From Bacteroidales bacterium (GTDB taxonomy: Bacteria; Bacteroidota; Bacteroidia; Bacteroidales; UBA932), in contig SUYP01000005.1 of assembly GCA_015060395.1 (NCBI GenBank), positions 1-64,000 on the forward strand: 64,000 nt of DNA, read 5' to 3'. Of this stretch, positions 9,901-17,712 are shown one piece after another. Within the stretch, counting starts at the first letter, position 1; each line of letters begins with the position of its first letter. The position numbers were made by a program, and so were the translations under genes. Under the pieces are notes generated by a model. That model was not told the DNA's origin. It searched no databases and saw nothing but the letters and a program-made list of their open reading frames with translations.

Positions 9901-10040
9901 CTGTATGATGAGGCTATGAATTCTCCACAGTCCCAGAAGGAGGCTGTGGGTTCTATGGTAAGAAGGTAGGTGAGTGCTGCGATTGTGAAGGATGCCCATC
10001 CCGCGGCCTTGTTGCAGATCTGAAACTTTTTCGTGTCCAT
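6978..10040 (-). CDS. DUF2723 integral membrane protein, protein O-mannosyltransferase-like
   Basis: The product has 1020 residues. The N-terminal half has about 12-14 hydrophobic spans and the DUF2723 signature near residues 31-55 (Phe-Trp-Asp-Cys-Gly-Glu-Phe, then Gly-His-Pro-Pro-Gly-Asn-Pro); the acidic residue of this first loop is the expected catalytic base of GT-C enzymes. After the last span comes a large soluble region with helical repeats at the end. The family is related to TMEM260 and other GT-C O-mannosyltransferases (CAZy GT117). In Bacteroidota a role in glycosylation of exported proteins is plausible, but this is inference. Confidence 0.8.
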   Translation of the reverse strand: MDTKKFQICNKAAGWASFTIAALTYLLTIEPTASFWDCGEFIASSYRLEVGHPPGNPVFQLFARFFTIFTDKMHAAAAVNSLSALCSAITVALLYLTIVFFTKRIFKAENGKYSTAQAAAIIVSGLTGALAYCFSDTFWFSAVEAEVYSMSSLFTALVFWAMTRWYECADKAYANRWIVLICFLMGLSIGVHLLNLLSIPAIVFLYFYKIRENGNYSGVQLAGIFILSCLILGVLNFGLIPYLPKAAAYVDLFFVNILGLPFNSGAAFFMFLLLGGCFAGLLHTMKKGYVRANTILLCTTVILIGFSVFSIVIIRSSVKTPTNEYQPDNPFTLVRYLNREQYGSKPLIYGEYFGAPYDIVHKTYFTPMDGRYIKTDAPAEPAFRREGKMLFPRMWDNREDAYCDFYRSYIGDKGIKVKGSDELKPTFWQNITYFFDYQVNWMYWRYFLWNFAGRQNDIHSTVPGHPLKGNWECGIGFIDRLRLGDQSDAPAYIKNNKAKNHYYMLPLLLGIMGLFLQFGKDRRGCWTIFLMFFMTGIAIVIYLNQQPYQVRERDYAYAGSFYFFSVWIGMGVAALHNVIDRYMKGNAKFKKIYRTTAVTSCLAVPALMASENWDDHDRSNRYTAVEMASNILNSVGENGILVTHGDNDTFPLWYAQEVEGIRTDVRIVNTSLLGTDWHYDQMKYAVNESAPLPLSVELEQYLYGTNELVMIYDSRDSIFRLSDVMKVFKHPRAKIALTNGEEVNYIASRKFSIPVNKENVLRYGILDKRYADLIPSEIVLTIPEGKNYLTKPELFFLDLLSNYRWDRPLSFLNAGGDLGIGIKDYLMYDGFSYRFIPIKNHTDKIHNDFTDPEDLYEKVRSVFRFDSLKRKDWFVDYHNIDTFAGVQSQRKIFTDTAIEMLAAGDTAKAIEMLDLCQEYIPEENFPLDMSIYRLSNELYVSYMTEVYFEAGEMEKGAELAERFSTQLLDSAAFFLKYYDWASGEFETCRNCLSHIAGVAGRFGREDIAENIAVRFNSLLE

Positions 10041-10173
10041 TTGTATCGTTTTTGATACAAAATTAACAAGGAAAAGTTTTACATATTCATATTGTGATGA
10101 TAAATTGTGGTGTGTAAAATATTGGTATTCAGTGTTTTGTGAAAATGTGACGAAATTCCTTGTGTGGAAAGTC

Positions 10174-11121
10174 TTACATCCTGCTGTTTTCGAGTTCGGC
10201 GAGCAATGTCCGCAGCCATATACCGATGTTTGTGTCGTGTTCTCCCAGGCCGAGTTTCTTGCGGATCTCGCTGCTTATGATATAGTGACGCTTCTTCTGG
10301 ATATATTCTCCTACGTCCTTGCCTTTAAGTCCGAGGGTATATAGGCAGCAATATCCCGTCTCCCAATCGCTGAGGCCTTTCGATTCAAGGAAAGCTATGA
10401 ATTCAGGATGGTTTTCCTTGAATATTCTTTTGGTTGACAACAGGAAACCCTCCCTGTCCGAAATAAGATTCTCCACCTCTTCTTCAGATATCCTGTATGT
10501 CCTGTCGTCCGATGAGATGTGTGATGCCAGCACCTTGTCCAATACAGCCAGTCTCTGACGGATGAGCGCCATAGCTTCATCATCCGGCTTGCTTCTCAGC
10601 TTGATGCTTATCCGGCGTATCACCATAACGCAGATCGTAAGTACTGCCAATGAAATAAGTGACAGAATGAATATGGATCTGCGGTTGGACACCAGCCTCA
10701 TCTTGTCGGAATATCTTTCCTGTATTATTCTGGCATTCTGCCTCTTGAGTGTGTCTGTCGGCGATATAAGTCCGGAAGTAGCAATTATCTTGTCTCTCCA
10801 TATAATCGCTTTCTCTGCATTTTCTTTGTCGTCGCTGTCCGTGTAATAATCGACTGCAATGTTGATGATGCTGTCGCTGGTCATTCCTATTCCGCATTTT
10901 TCAAGGGCGATCGAGTAAAGAAGTGCGTGACGTGCTCGCAGTTCCTTTGTGTTCAGATGGCTTCTGTCCAATGAGTCCAAAGCGACGAAAGCACTGTCAG
11001 GGCACGTTTCAAGACGTTCCTGGGCAATGTCAAGCACTCTTTCCGCCTCGCTTGTGTGGGCACAGGAAGCCAGACATACGGAAAAAATCAGAGCGAAAAA
11101 TATGTTATGAATCTTTGACAT
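10174..11121 (-). CDS. membrane-anchored TPR regulator with C-terminal LuxR-like helix-turn-helix
   Basis: The product has 315 residues from ATG 11121. Residues 1-20 form a signal peptide with lipobox LASC (Cys20). Residues 25-140 are helical and TPR-like. One membrane span lies at about 149-169 followed by Arg-Arg, placing the C-terminus in the cytoplasm. The last 60 residues (Leu-Ser-Asp-Trp-Glu-Thr, later Ile-Arg-Lys-Lys-Leu-Gly-Leu) match the LuxR-like DNA-binding end of Bacteroidota TPR regulators. It probably senses something in the periplasm and regulates transcription directly. The start upstream at 11163 would hide the signal peptide. Confidence 0.75.
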   Translation of the reverse strand: MSKIHNIFFALIFSVCLASCAHTSEAERVLDIAQERLETCPDSAFVALDSLDRSHLNTKELRARHALLYSIALEKCGIGMTSDSIINIAVDYYTDSDDKENAEKAIIWRDKIIATSGLISPTDTLKRQNARIIQERYSDKMRLVSNRRSIFILSLISLAVLTICVMVIRRISIKLRSKPDDEAMALIRQRLAVLDKVLASHISSDDRTYRISEEEVENLISDREGFLLSTKRIFKENHPEFIAFLESKGLSDWETGYCCLYTLGLKGKDVGEYIQKKRHYIISSEIRKKLGLGEHDTNIGIWLRTLLAELENSRM

Positions 11122-11189
11122 CGGGTTATGGAAACTTTTTTTTATGAGCAAAAACCTGACCAAAGGTAATGAAACTCGTGAAACTTTTG

Positions 11190-11197
11190 TATTTTTG
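11190..11197 (+). promoter_or_regulatory. -7 box immediately before the trmO start
   Basis: TATTTTTG ends four bases before the ATG at 11202. With the usual spacing the transcript would begin at or next to the A of the ATG, predicting a leaderless mRNA. Confidence 0.5.
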
Positions 11198-11201
11198 GAC
11201 T

Positions 11202-11897
11202 ATGGAAATCAGACCTATAGCATATATCAGGACGGAGTTCCCTGAAAAATTCGGCGTTCCTCGTCAGAGCGGTCTTGCCAAAGGCCTTAGGGGGCGTATA
11301 GTCCTCGAACCTGAATATCGCAATCCTGATGCCTTGAGAGGGCTCGAAGGATTTTCGCATATATGGCTTATATGGGAGTTCTCTGCCAATAGGAGCATAA
11401 ATTCCTGGCAGCCGACTGTCCGTCCTCCTCGTCTAGGAGGCAATGCACATATCGGAGTATTTGCCACGCGTTCTCCTTTCAGACCTAATCCGCTCGGACT
11501 TTCCTGCGTAAAGATCGAGGGAATCGAACTCTCGTCTGAAGAAGGACCGGTCATAACCGTGAGAGGGGCAGACCTTATGGATGGAACTCCTATTTATGAT
11601 ATAAAACCATATATAAAGTATGCGGATTCCCGTCCAGAGGCAGTCTGCGGATATGTTGACAATCTGGAGGAAAGATCGCTGAAAGTGATATTCCCGCCAG
11701 AACTTTCTTCTCAGATGCCTGACAGATCGGTAATTCCTGCGTTGATGGATGTGCTGAGGCTTGATCCCCGCCCTTCCTATCACGATGATCCTCATAGAAT
11801 CTATGGCCTTTCATTCTGCGGATTGAATGTGCGTTTCAGAGTTGAGGCCGATGTTCTGACTATAACTGCCATAGAGCGGGATGACTGTCGGATTTGA
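11202..11897 (+). CDS. trmO: tRNA N6-threonylcarbamoyladenosine methyltransferase (TsaA/TrmO family)
   Basis: The product has 231 residues. The N-terminal beta-barrel domain shows the family hallmarks: Pro-Ile-Ala-Tyr-Ile-Arg-Thr, Phe-Pro-Glu-Lys-Phe-Gly-Val-Pro-Arg-Gln, Phe-Ser-His-Ile-Trp, and Ala-Thr-Arg-Ser-Pro-Phe-Arg-Pro-Asn. A C-terminal domain of about 80 residues follows, as in the E. coli enzyme. TrmO methylates t6A37 of tRNAs with S-adenosylmethionine. Its stop overlaps the ATG of the FNT channel gene (TGATG). Confidence 0.85.
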   Translation: MEIRPIAYIRTEFPEKFGVPRQSGLAKGLRGRIVLEPEYRNPDALRGLEGFSHIWLIWEFSANRSINSWQPTVRPPRLGGNAHIGVFATRSPFRPNPLGLSCVKIEGIELSSEEGPVITVRGADLMDGTPIYDIKPYIKYADSRPEAVCGYVDNLEERSLKVIFPPELSSQMPDRSVIPALMDVLRLDPRPSYHDDPHRIYGLSFCGLNVRFRVEADVLTITAIERDDCRI

Positions 11898-12550
11898 TGT
11901 GTATTTTGCCAATAATGATTTTTCCTATGATAAAGCTCTTACGTTCATCGATATTTGCCGGAATAGCCATCGGTACGGCAGGCTTCGGCTTCCTTGCGTC
12001 TGGCGTGCAGACCGAAGCATACGGATCTCTCGTCGGTGCAGTCCTCTTCTCATTCGGATTGCTGACAGTAGTGGGATATAAGCTCAAACTATATACAGGA
12101 ACAGCCGGATTCATTCTGAAAAACGAGGCCGGTAGCCTTTTCCTGATACTCCTGGGAAATATCATAGGCTGCTTCCTTGTGTCAATGCTTGCCCGTATCA
12201 CACCTCTTGCGGTGCAGGACGCTGCTCAGAACATTCTTGAACTCCGTCTGCGTACAGGAGCCCTCAGATGCGGGCTTCTGGGCATAGGCTGCGGATTCAT
12301 AATGACTACAGCCGTACAATTCGCCCGTCAGAAGCAGTATCTGCCACTGTTGTTCGGTGTGCCTCTCTTCATTGTTTGCGGCTTTACTCACTGTGTTGCA
12401 GATGCTTTCTATTATCTGTGTGTGCCTGTTGCATTCTGGAAGGCCAATGCCCTCCATATTCTTGCAGCCTATGCCTGCATCGTTCTTGGCAACCTGGTCG
12501 GCTGCAACCTATATAGGATAGTTCTCGCGAAAGATCAGTACCCGGATTAG
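11897..12550 (+). CDS. formate/nitrite transporter (FNT) family channel
   Basis: The product has 217 residues and about six membrane spans. The start at 11897 overlaps the trmO stop as TGATG; ATG 11927 is a reasonable alternative that begins just before span 1. The conserved Gly-Phe-x-His-x-Val-Ala-Asp-Ala-Phe segment near residue 160 carries the central His of FNT pores. The family moves small anions such as formate, nitrite or hydrosulfide through the inner membrane as a pentamer. Which anion is used here cannot be read from the sequence, and the trmO neighbour gives no hint. Confidence 0.75.
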   Translation: MCILPIMIFPMIKLLRSSIFAGIAIGTAGFGFLASGVQTEAYGSLVGAVLFSFGLLTVVGYKLKLYTGTAGFILKNEAGSLFLILLGNIIGCFLVSMLARITPLAVQDAAQNILELRLRTGALRCGLLGIGCGFIMTTAVQFARQKQYLPLLFGVPLFIVCGFTHCVADAFYYLCVPVAFWKANALHILAAYACIVLGNLVGCNLYRIVLAKDQYPD

Positions 12551-12588
12551 CACTGCCGCTTAAAGCTTTGGATGTCAATGTTATACAG

Positions 12589-12622
12589 ATAATGCCTGCT
12601 GTAATCCGACAGCAGGCATTAT
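12589..12622. terminator. bidirectional terminator
   Basis: A stem of about 13 bp (12589-12601 with 12610-12622) has an 8-base loop and lies between the convergent FNT channel and DUF2147 genes. Confidence 0.7.
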
Positions 12623-12659
12623 TCGTAAGTTTCTGATTAGCAGACGGTGGCGCGTCAGC

Positions 12660-13085
12660 CTATTTCACGCGGAACCAGTCCATAGTTCTGCCGATAAGGC
12701 CTTTCTTGTCAAGGGAACCGCGTACCTTCAGTACGTCGCCTTCCACTTTCATCGAGCAGTTGTATGTCTTTCCGTTGCCCGGGTCATAGATTTTTCCGCC
12801 GGAATACTCGCTGCCGGTCTTCTTGAGTCCGCTGAGCATATTCAGGCCTATGAGCTGGCGGCTGCGGAGTGCCTTGTCCGGGTTGTTGCTGTCAACCGCA
12901 GGCGAGCCGTCCGCCTCTGTGGGATTCTGGAGCCATACTATCTTGCCGTTGAATGCATCTCCGCTCTTATAGACTTCTACAATTGCAGAGCCGTCTTCCA
13001 GTTTCCATTTGCCGACAACGTCCTGAGCGAATGCTGCTGCCAGTGGCAGAATCATAAAAATAAAGGTACAAATGATCTTTTTCAT
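12660..13085 (-). CDS. secreted DUF2147 protein
   Basis: The product has 141 residues. A signal peptide ends at Ala-Phe-Ala-Gln near residue 21. The mature domain begins Val-Val-Gly-Lys-Trp-Lys and carries the DUF2147 core: Gly-Lys-Ile-Val-Trp-Leu, Gly-x-Asn-Met-Leu, Gly-Lys-Thr-Tyr, and a final Gly-Arg-Thr-Met-x-Trp. The family is periplasmic and of unknown biochemical role, with a lipocalin-like fold predicted. It is a lone gene. Confidence 0.8.
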   Translation of the reverse strand: MKKIICTFIFMILPLAAAFAQDVVGKWKLEDGSAIVEVYKSGDAFNGKIVWLQNPTEADGSPAVDSNNPDKALRSRQLIGLNMLSGLKKTGSEYSGGKIYDPGNGKTYNCSMKVEGDVLKVRGSLDKKGLIGRTMDWFRVK

Positions 13086-13171
13086 TGATATACAGATTTA
13101 AGTTTTCAAGACAAAGATATTAAAAACAGACGTCTTTGCCACTGCTGGCGAGGATTCTTCGAAAAGATTGT

Positions 13172-13190
13172 TATATTTGTGAGATATTTG
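13172..13190 (+). promoter_or_regulatory. tandem -7-like boxes upstream of trpS
   Basis: TATATTTG at 13172-13179 and GATATTTG at 13183-13190 lie 43-61 bases before the trpS ATG. The first matches the consensus fully. Confidence 0.45.
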
Positions 13191-13232
13191 TGGTGAAATC
13201 ACCTATAACAACGTCAAAAATTGAAAAGAAAT

Positions 13233-14348
13233 ATGGGAAAAGTTATTTTGACAGGCGACCGTCCGACCGGAAAACTTCATCTCGGACATTATGTCGGCTC
13301 ACTTAAAAGAAGGGTGGAGCTGCAGAATTCAGGAGAATACGAGAAGATATTCATAATGATTGCAGATGCGCAGGCATTGACCGATAATGCCGACAATCCG
13401 GAAAAGATCCGTCAGAATATAATTGAGGTCGCTCTGGATTATCTCTCTGCCGGACTTGATCCGGAGAAGGTCACTATATTCATCCAGTCACAGGTGCCTG
13501 AACTTTGTGAACTTGCCTTCTATTATATGAATCTGGTTACCGTACAGAGGCTCCAGCGTAACCCTACCGTGAAGCAGGAAATCCAGCTCAGAGGCTTCTC
13601 AGAGGGCGATGATGATGAAAATCAGAACAAGAAGGGTACTCCGGTGGGCTTCTTCACATACCCTATCAGCCAGGCATCAGATATCACAGCTTTCAAGGCT
13701 ACTACTGTTCCGGTAGGAGTCGATCAGGCACCGATGATCGAGCAGACACGTGAGATCGTCCATAAGTTCAATTCCGTATATGGTGAAACACTCGTCGTAC
13801 CTGAGATGGTACTTCCGGAAAATGTTACCTGCTGCCGCCTGCCTGGAACAGACGGAAAGGCGAAGATGAGCAAGTCCCTCGGCAACTGCATCTATCTTTC
13901 CGACACTTCAAAGGAGATAAAGAAGAAGGTCAACAGTATGTTTACCGATCCTGAGCATCTCCAGATCACAGATCCTGGCCACGTTGAAGGAAATGTTGTA
14001 TTTACATATCTTGATGCATTCAGCAATGATGAGCATTTTGCAAAATACCTTCCTGAGTATGCCAATCTTGATGAGATGAAGGACCATTACCGTCGCGGAG
14101 GTCTTGGAGACGGCACCTGCAAGAAGTTCCTCTTCAATATTATGGAGGAGTTCCTGCAGCCTATGCGCGAGAGAAGAAAGCAATATGAGCAGAATATCCC
14201 TCAGGTTTATGAAATACTGCGAAAGGGATCGGAGGCTGCTCGTGCTGAGGCGGCAAAGACTTTGGCAGACGTGCGTAAGGCTATGAAGATCGACTATTTT
14301 GATGATGCCGACCTCATAGCTGAACATACAAAGAAATATCAGGGATAG
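13233..14348 (+). CDS. trpS: tryptophanyl-tRNA synthetase
   Basis: The product has 371 residues from ATG 13233; the in-frame TTG at 13221 would add four residues. It charges tRNA-Trp with tryptophan. Class I motifs are clear: Pro-Thr-Gly-Lys-Leu-His-Leu-Gly-His near the N-terminus (HIGH) and Ala-Lys-Met-Ser-Lys-Ser-Leu-Gly (KMSKS) around residue 210. It is longer than the 330-residue B. subtilis type because of an acidic insertion (Glu-Gly-Asp-Asp-Asp-Glu-Asn) in the middle. It ends two bases before the convergent cupin gene. Confidence 0.92.
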   Translation: MGKVILTGDRPTGKLHLGHYVGSLKRRVELQNSGEYEKIFIMIADAQALTDNADNPEKIRQNIIEVALDYLSAGLDPEKVTIFIQSQVPELCELAFYYMNLVTVQRLQRNPTVKQEIQLRGFSEGDDDENQNKKGTPVGFFTYPISQASDITAFKATTVPVGVDQAPMIEQTREIVHKFNSVYGETLVVPEMVLPENVTCCRLPGTDGKAKMSKSLGNCIYLSDTSKEIKKKVNSMFTDPEHLQITDPGHVEGNVVFTYLDAFSNDEHFAKYLPEYANLDEMKDHYRRGGLGDGTCKKFLFNIMEEFLQPMRERRKQYEQNIPQVYEILRKGSEAARAEAAKTLADVRKAMKIDYFDDADLIAEHTKKYQG

Positions 14349-14350
14349 GA

Positions 14351-14683
14351 CTATTGCATAGGAACGACGGCGCAGAATACCAGATCGGATTCCGAATCGT
14401 TGATCAGGCTATGCGACCCTCCTTTAGGACAGTACAGGCAGTCACCGGCCTGTACTTCTTTTTTGGTACCATCTTCCAGAATGCTTCCGCACCCTTCGAG
14501 AATGAATATCACTTCGCAGCTGTCGCTGTGGGTATGCATACCTATGGATGCACCAGGTATGAGCCTGGCGCGGGTCAGTATCCTGTTGGTTCCGTCAAAG
14601 AACATTCTGGCTTCCAGATGTTTGTCTCCACCCTTGAAGTTTTCCAGATGGCTTATTTCAATGTCTTCCTGTCTTATGAGCAT
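14351..14683 (-). CDS. small cupin-domain protein
   Basis: The product has 110 residues from ATG 14683, supported by a TATATTTG box on the same strand at 14709-14716. It is a single-domain cupin: motif 1 Gly-x-x-x-x-x-His-x-His-x-(x)5-Glu and motif 2 Gly-Asp-Cys-Leu-Tyr-Cys-Pro-x-Gly-x-x-His are both present, so a metal site is likely. The substrate is unknown. It could be a small isomerase or sensor. It converges on trpS. Confidence 0.75.
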   Translation of the reverse strand: MLIRQEDIEISHLENFKGGDKHLEARMFFDGTNRILTRARLIPGASIGMHTHSDSCEVIFILEGCGSILEDGTKKEVQAGDCLYCPKGGSHSLINDSESDLVFCAVVPMQ

Positions 14684-14811
14684 AATATCTGGTTTTATAA
14701 TGGAGGTGCAAATATAGTCATTCGTATCAATTGTTTGCATTTTAGATAAATAATCATTTATTTTGTAAGTGCTTTAATAGCTTATTAAATATAGTACAAA
14801 ACCATAAACTT

Positions 14812-16278
14812 ATGAATACCAACCGTAAAATTTCCAATCTTCTCCGTACAGAGGACTGGCTTTCAGTATGGATAGGAGTAATTATCATTGCTATAGGCTG
14901 TGTTGCTGTCCTGACCGGATGGTTTGACTTTTCTGCATTGAGTTTCAAGACCTGGACAGTAGGTGAGACACTTGCTGAAAAGGATGCTGCCAAGGTCGTT
15001 CCGTTGCTTGAACAGCTCGGATCCTGGGCGTTTTGGAGCAAATGTCTCCGGACTGTTCTGATTCTCGGCACTCTGTTTGGCATTGCAGTTAAGCTTCAGG
15101 GAGAAAAACTCAAGAAGTTCATTCCTGCATTCCTTCTTCTGTTCGCCATCGCAGTAATAGTACGTATGGTCAGTGCAGAGTTTACCCTCAAACGCTATCT
15201 CGAATGGGCTTTCTGGGCACTTCTGATAGGACTTTTCATTTCAAATACGGTAGGAGTACCAAACTGGCTGAAACCTGCGATCCGTACTGAATTCTATATC
15301 AAGACCGGTCTGGTGGTCTTTGGTTTTTCTGTGCTGTTCTCAAATATAGCCAAGTTCGGACTTTATGGTCTGGGAATCGCCTGGGGTGTGACTCCTATTG
15401 TCATTCTCTTTATGTGGTGGTTCGGAAACAGGGTATTGAAAATAACAAACAAGCCTCTGCTTATAACCCTTTCTGCGGCTACATCAGTCTGCGGAACTTC
15501 TGCAGCCATTGCTACCGGAGCAGCTTCCGGAGCAAAGAAAGAAGATCTGTCAGTAGCAATTTCCATTTCCATAATCTTCACTATCATTATGATGGTGTTC
15601 GAGCCTATGATCATAGAATGGACAGGAATGGGACAGATTATGGGTGGAGCACTTATCGGTGGAACGGTTGATTCAACAGGTGCCGTTGTCCTGGCTGGAA
15701 GTGCGCTCGGTCCTGAAGCTGAGCAGGTAGCATCTCTTGTCAAGATGATCCAGAACATCCTTATCGGCTTCATCGCATTCTTTGTTGCAATCTTCTTCGC
15801 AAGAAAGATCGACAAGACAGGAAAGTCCGAGGTCGGTGCGGCAGAAATCTGGAACAGGTTCCCTAAGTTCATTCTTGGTTTCATCGTCGCTTCTATTGTA
15901 GCGTCGGTAATTTTTGTGCCGGCTGTAGGAGCGGAGAAGACAGGTGCAATCAACAAGGTACTCGGACAGTATAAGGACTGGGCGTTTGTGCTCGCATTTA
16001 CTTCCATCGGCCTTGATACCAACTTCAAGCAGATCGCCAAGAGTATGCAGGGAGGCAAGGTTCTGTGGCTTTATATAGTAGGTCAGACATTCAATATCGT
16101 CCTGACTTTTGCTGTAGTATGGCTTCTTCTTTCAGGAAAGATTTTCCCTCAGCCTGATATCAAGACCTTTACACATAAGGAGGATAAGATAAAGGCTAAG
16201 AAGGAGGCTGCGGCACCGGCTCCGGCTGCAGAAGAACCGGCTGTTGATTTTGTTGAAGCAGAGGCTGCATCGAAATGA
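14812..16278 (+). CDS. YeiH/UPF0324 family putative sulfate exporter
   Basis: The product has 488 residues and about 11-12 membrane spans. The family is recognisable from the central segments Thr-Ser-Val-Cys-Gly-Thr-Ser-Ala-Ala-Ile-Ala and Gly-Gly-Thr-Val-Asp-Ser-Thr-Gly-Ala-Val. An Ala-Pro-Glu-rich hydrophilic tail of about 40 residues follows the last span. The name sulfate exporter comes from weak functional data on relatives; the true substrate is open. A small membrane protein gene overlaps its stop by ATGA, and a TetR gene follows, which may regulate the pair. Confidence 0.8.
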   Translation: MNTNRKISNLLRTEDWLSVWIGVIIIAIGCVAVLTGWFDFSALSFKTWTVGETLAEKDAAKVVPLLEQLGSWAFWSKCLRTVLILGTLFGIAVKLQGEKLKKFIPAFLLLFAIAVIVRMVSAEFTLKRYLEWAFWALLIGLFISNTVGVPNWLKPAIRTEFYIKTGLVVFGFSVLFSNIAKFGLYGLGIAWGVTPIVILFMWWFGNRVLKITNKPLLITLSAATSVCGTSAAIATGAASGAKKEDLSVAISISIIFTIIMMVFEPMIIEWTGMGQIMGGALIGGTVDSTGAVVLAGSALGPEAEQVASLVKMIQNILIGFIAFFVAIFFARKIDKTGKSEVGAAEIWNRFPKFILGFIVASIVASVIFVPAVGAEKTGAINKVLGQYKDWAFVLAFTSIGLDTNFKQIAKSMQGGKVLWLYIVGQTFNIVLTFAVVWLLLSGKIFPQPDIKTFTHKEDKIKAKKEAAAPAPAAEEPAVDFVEAEAASK

Positions 16279-16559
16279 TAGACAGAAAGAAAATATTCAG
16301 GATAGTCACCGTCATAATGGCGGTGACTGTCATTGTAATGGCTGCATATATAATGATAAACCGCTTAGGCCTTGTGGAAGGCTACGATTTTGGCGGTGGT
16401 GCTTATTATTATGTGGATATACCGGAGTTCGAAAAGATTGTAGATCAGGATGCCTTCAAGGCAAAGACGCCTGTCTGGGTGCACGTCGTTCTTTTTTTAG
16501 CCTGGGGATGGCTTATGTGGCGCTTATGGCTTTGGATTGACAGGAAATCTGATAAATAA
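16275..16559 (+). CDS. small two-span membrane protein coupled to YeiH-type exporter
   Basis: The product has 94 residues with spans at about 8-28 and 68-86, and a short extracytoplasmic loop rich in Tyr and Gly between them. Its ATG overlaps the exporter stop by four bases, so the two proteins are made in a fixed ratio. I recognise no family. It may be an accessory subunit of the exporter. Confidence 0.65.
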   Translation: MIDRKKIFRIVTVIMAVTVIVMAAYIMINRLGLVEGYDFGGGAYYYVDIPEFEKIVDQDAFKAKTPVWVHVVLFLAWGWLMWRLWLWIDRKSDK

Positions 16560-16562
16560 TGT

Positions 16563-16570
16563 TATATTTG
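16563..16570 (+). promoter_or_regulatory. -7 box for the TetR gene
   Basis: TATATTTG lies 20 bases before the ATG at 16590, giving the regulator its own promoter after the exporter pair. Confidence 0.5.
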
Positions 16571-16589
16571 TGCGCAAAGATGCCGCACG

Positions 16590-17210
16590 ATGGAAAGAAA
16601 TCAGAATATTGAAAAGAGAATCTTGTGGGTCGCTGAACGCCTTTTTCTTGAAAAGGGATTCAGCGGCACTTCTACTACGGAGATTGCCAAGGCTGTAGGA
16701 TGCAATCAGGCGCTGATACATTATTATTTCAGAACCAAGGAAAAGCTGTTCTGGGACGTTTTTTCGCCTAAGGTCGAGCAGGTGGTGGAGTATCTGGATG
16801 CTCCGCTGGATGAATCGATCGATTTCATAGAGCGTATCCGCAATGTGATAGATTTCTATTTCGGAATCCTGGAGCTTGATGAGCGTCTGGCTCCTTTCAT
16901 CGTGAATGAGCTGATAATGCATCCGGGCAGATGGGACAAGTTCCGTGACCGCTATCTCCGGAATGAAAGCAGAAGCAGTGCATTCAATCGCTTCGAAAGT
17001 ATGGTTGCCGAGGAAATCCAGGCTGGGCATATACGCAGTATGCGGGCGATCGATCTTCTGATGAACATAATGTCCCTTACGATTTCCGCATTTATAGTCG
17101 CACCGAAAGGGTTTGCGAGCGGTGAGTGCGACTCCAACCTCAGAAAAGCTTATCTTGACAACAGGAGGGAAGATATAAAGGCACTGATCGTCAATGGTAT
17201 AAGGGCATAA
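16590..17210 (+). CDS. TetR/AcrR family transcriptional regulator
   Basis: The product has 206 residues. The N-terminal 50 residues form the TetR helix-turn-helix: Phe-Leu-Glu-Lys-Gly-Phe-x-x-Thr-Ser-Thr-Thr-Glu-Ile-Ala, then Gly-Cys-Asn-Gln-Ala-Leu-Ile-His-Tyr-Tyr-Phe. The C-terminal helices would bind a ligand. It probably represses a nearby transporter, the YeiH-type exporter pair being the closest candidate; no palindromic operator stands out. A terminator follows. Confidence 0.8.
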   Translation: MERNQNIEKRILWVAERLFLEKGFSGTSTTEIAKAVGCNQALIHYYFRTKEKLFWDVFSPKVEQVVEYLDAPLDESIDFIERIRNVIDFYFGILELDERLAPFIVNELIMHPGRWDKFRDRYLRNESRSSAFNRFESMVAEEIQAGHIRSMRAIDLLMNIMSLTISAFIVAPKGFASGECDSNLRKAYLDNRREDIKALIVNGIRA

Positions 17211-17213
17211 AAC

Positions 17214-17243
17214 AAGGGCCTCCGTAAAGGAGACCCTTTCTTT
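17214..17243. terminator. terminator between TetR and Dabb genes
   Basis: A 9-bp stem with one mismatch (17214-17223 with 17229-17238) is followed by TTCTTTT and lies between convergent genes. Confidence 0.65.
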
Positions 17244-17257
17244 TAGGAATATGAATC

Positions 17258-17557
17258 CTATCTTTCGTACTCGACTTTTGCGCGAACTTCAGCAATAGTC
17301 TTTACGTATTGTATTACGTTGCCCCTCAAGGTATCTGCCTTATAAGCTGCAAGTGCTTCCCAATTGTCGAAGTCTGCAAGCATCACTGCATCGTAAGAAG
17401 TCTTACCTTCGTTGCGGTTAACACCTACTTCAATGCTTTTAAGACCAGGCACGAGTCCCAAGAGGGACTCATATTTTTCCTTGACATCTTCAGCGAGCTC
17501 TTTGGAAGTCTTGCCATCTGATGGCTTGAACTTCCACATTACACAATATCTTACCAT
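17258..17557 (-). CDS. Dabb (stress-responsive A/B barrel) domain protein
   Basis: The product has 99 residues forming one dimeric alpha/beta barrel domain: an N-terminal Val-Met-Trp-Lys-Phe-Lys strand, a helix, Val-Pro-Gly-Leu-Lys-Ser-Ile-Glu-Val-Gly, a central Asp-Ala-Val-Met strand and a final helix. Such proteins bind small ligands or act as minor enzymes. No specific role can be given. It is transcribed divergently from the polysaccharide operon. Confidence 0.8.
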   Translation of the reverse strand: MVRYCVMWKFKPSDGKTSKELAEDVKEKYESLLGLVPGLKSIEVGVNRNEGKTSYDAVMLADFDNWEALAAYKADTLRGNVIQYVKTIAEVRAKVEYER

Positions 17558-17680
17558 ATCTGCTTAGTGTTTAGTGTTCATATTCGCGGACTAATTTAGG
17601 AATTATCCTTGATATTACCAAAAGAAATTACCTTAAATTGTCTTTTTGGTTCAAAGTGCGTGAAATCCCCATTATTTTAT

Positions 17681-17688
17681 TAAATTTG
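17681..17688 (+). promoter_or_regulatory. -7 box for the polysaccharide operon
   Basis: TAAATTTG lies 25 bases before the flippase ATG at 17713 and is the best promoter for the five-gene operon. No TTTG is seen at the ideal upstream distance. Confidence 0.45.
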
Positions 17689-17712
17689 ACATTTTATAAG
17701 GAAAGTGTAATA

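Noticed and set aside
15363..16058. Minus-strand ORF of 231 residues
   Set aside because: It is antisense to the YeiH-type exporter; Ser/Pro/Ala-rich composition is typical of a shadow frame.
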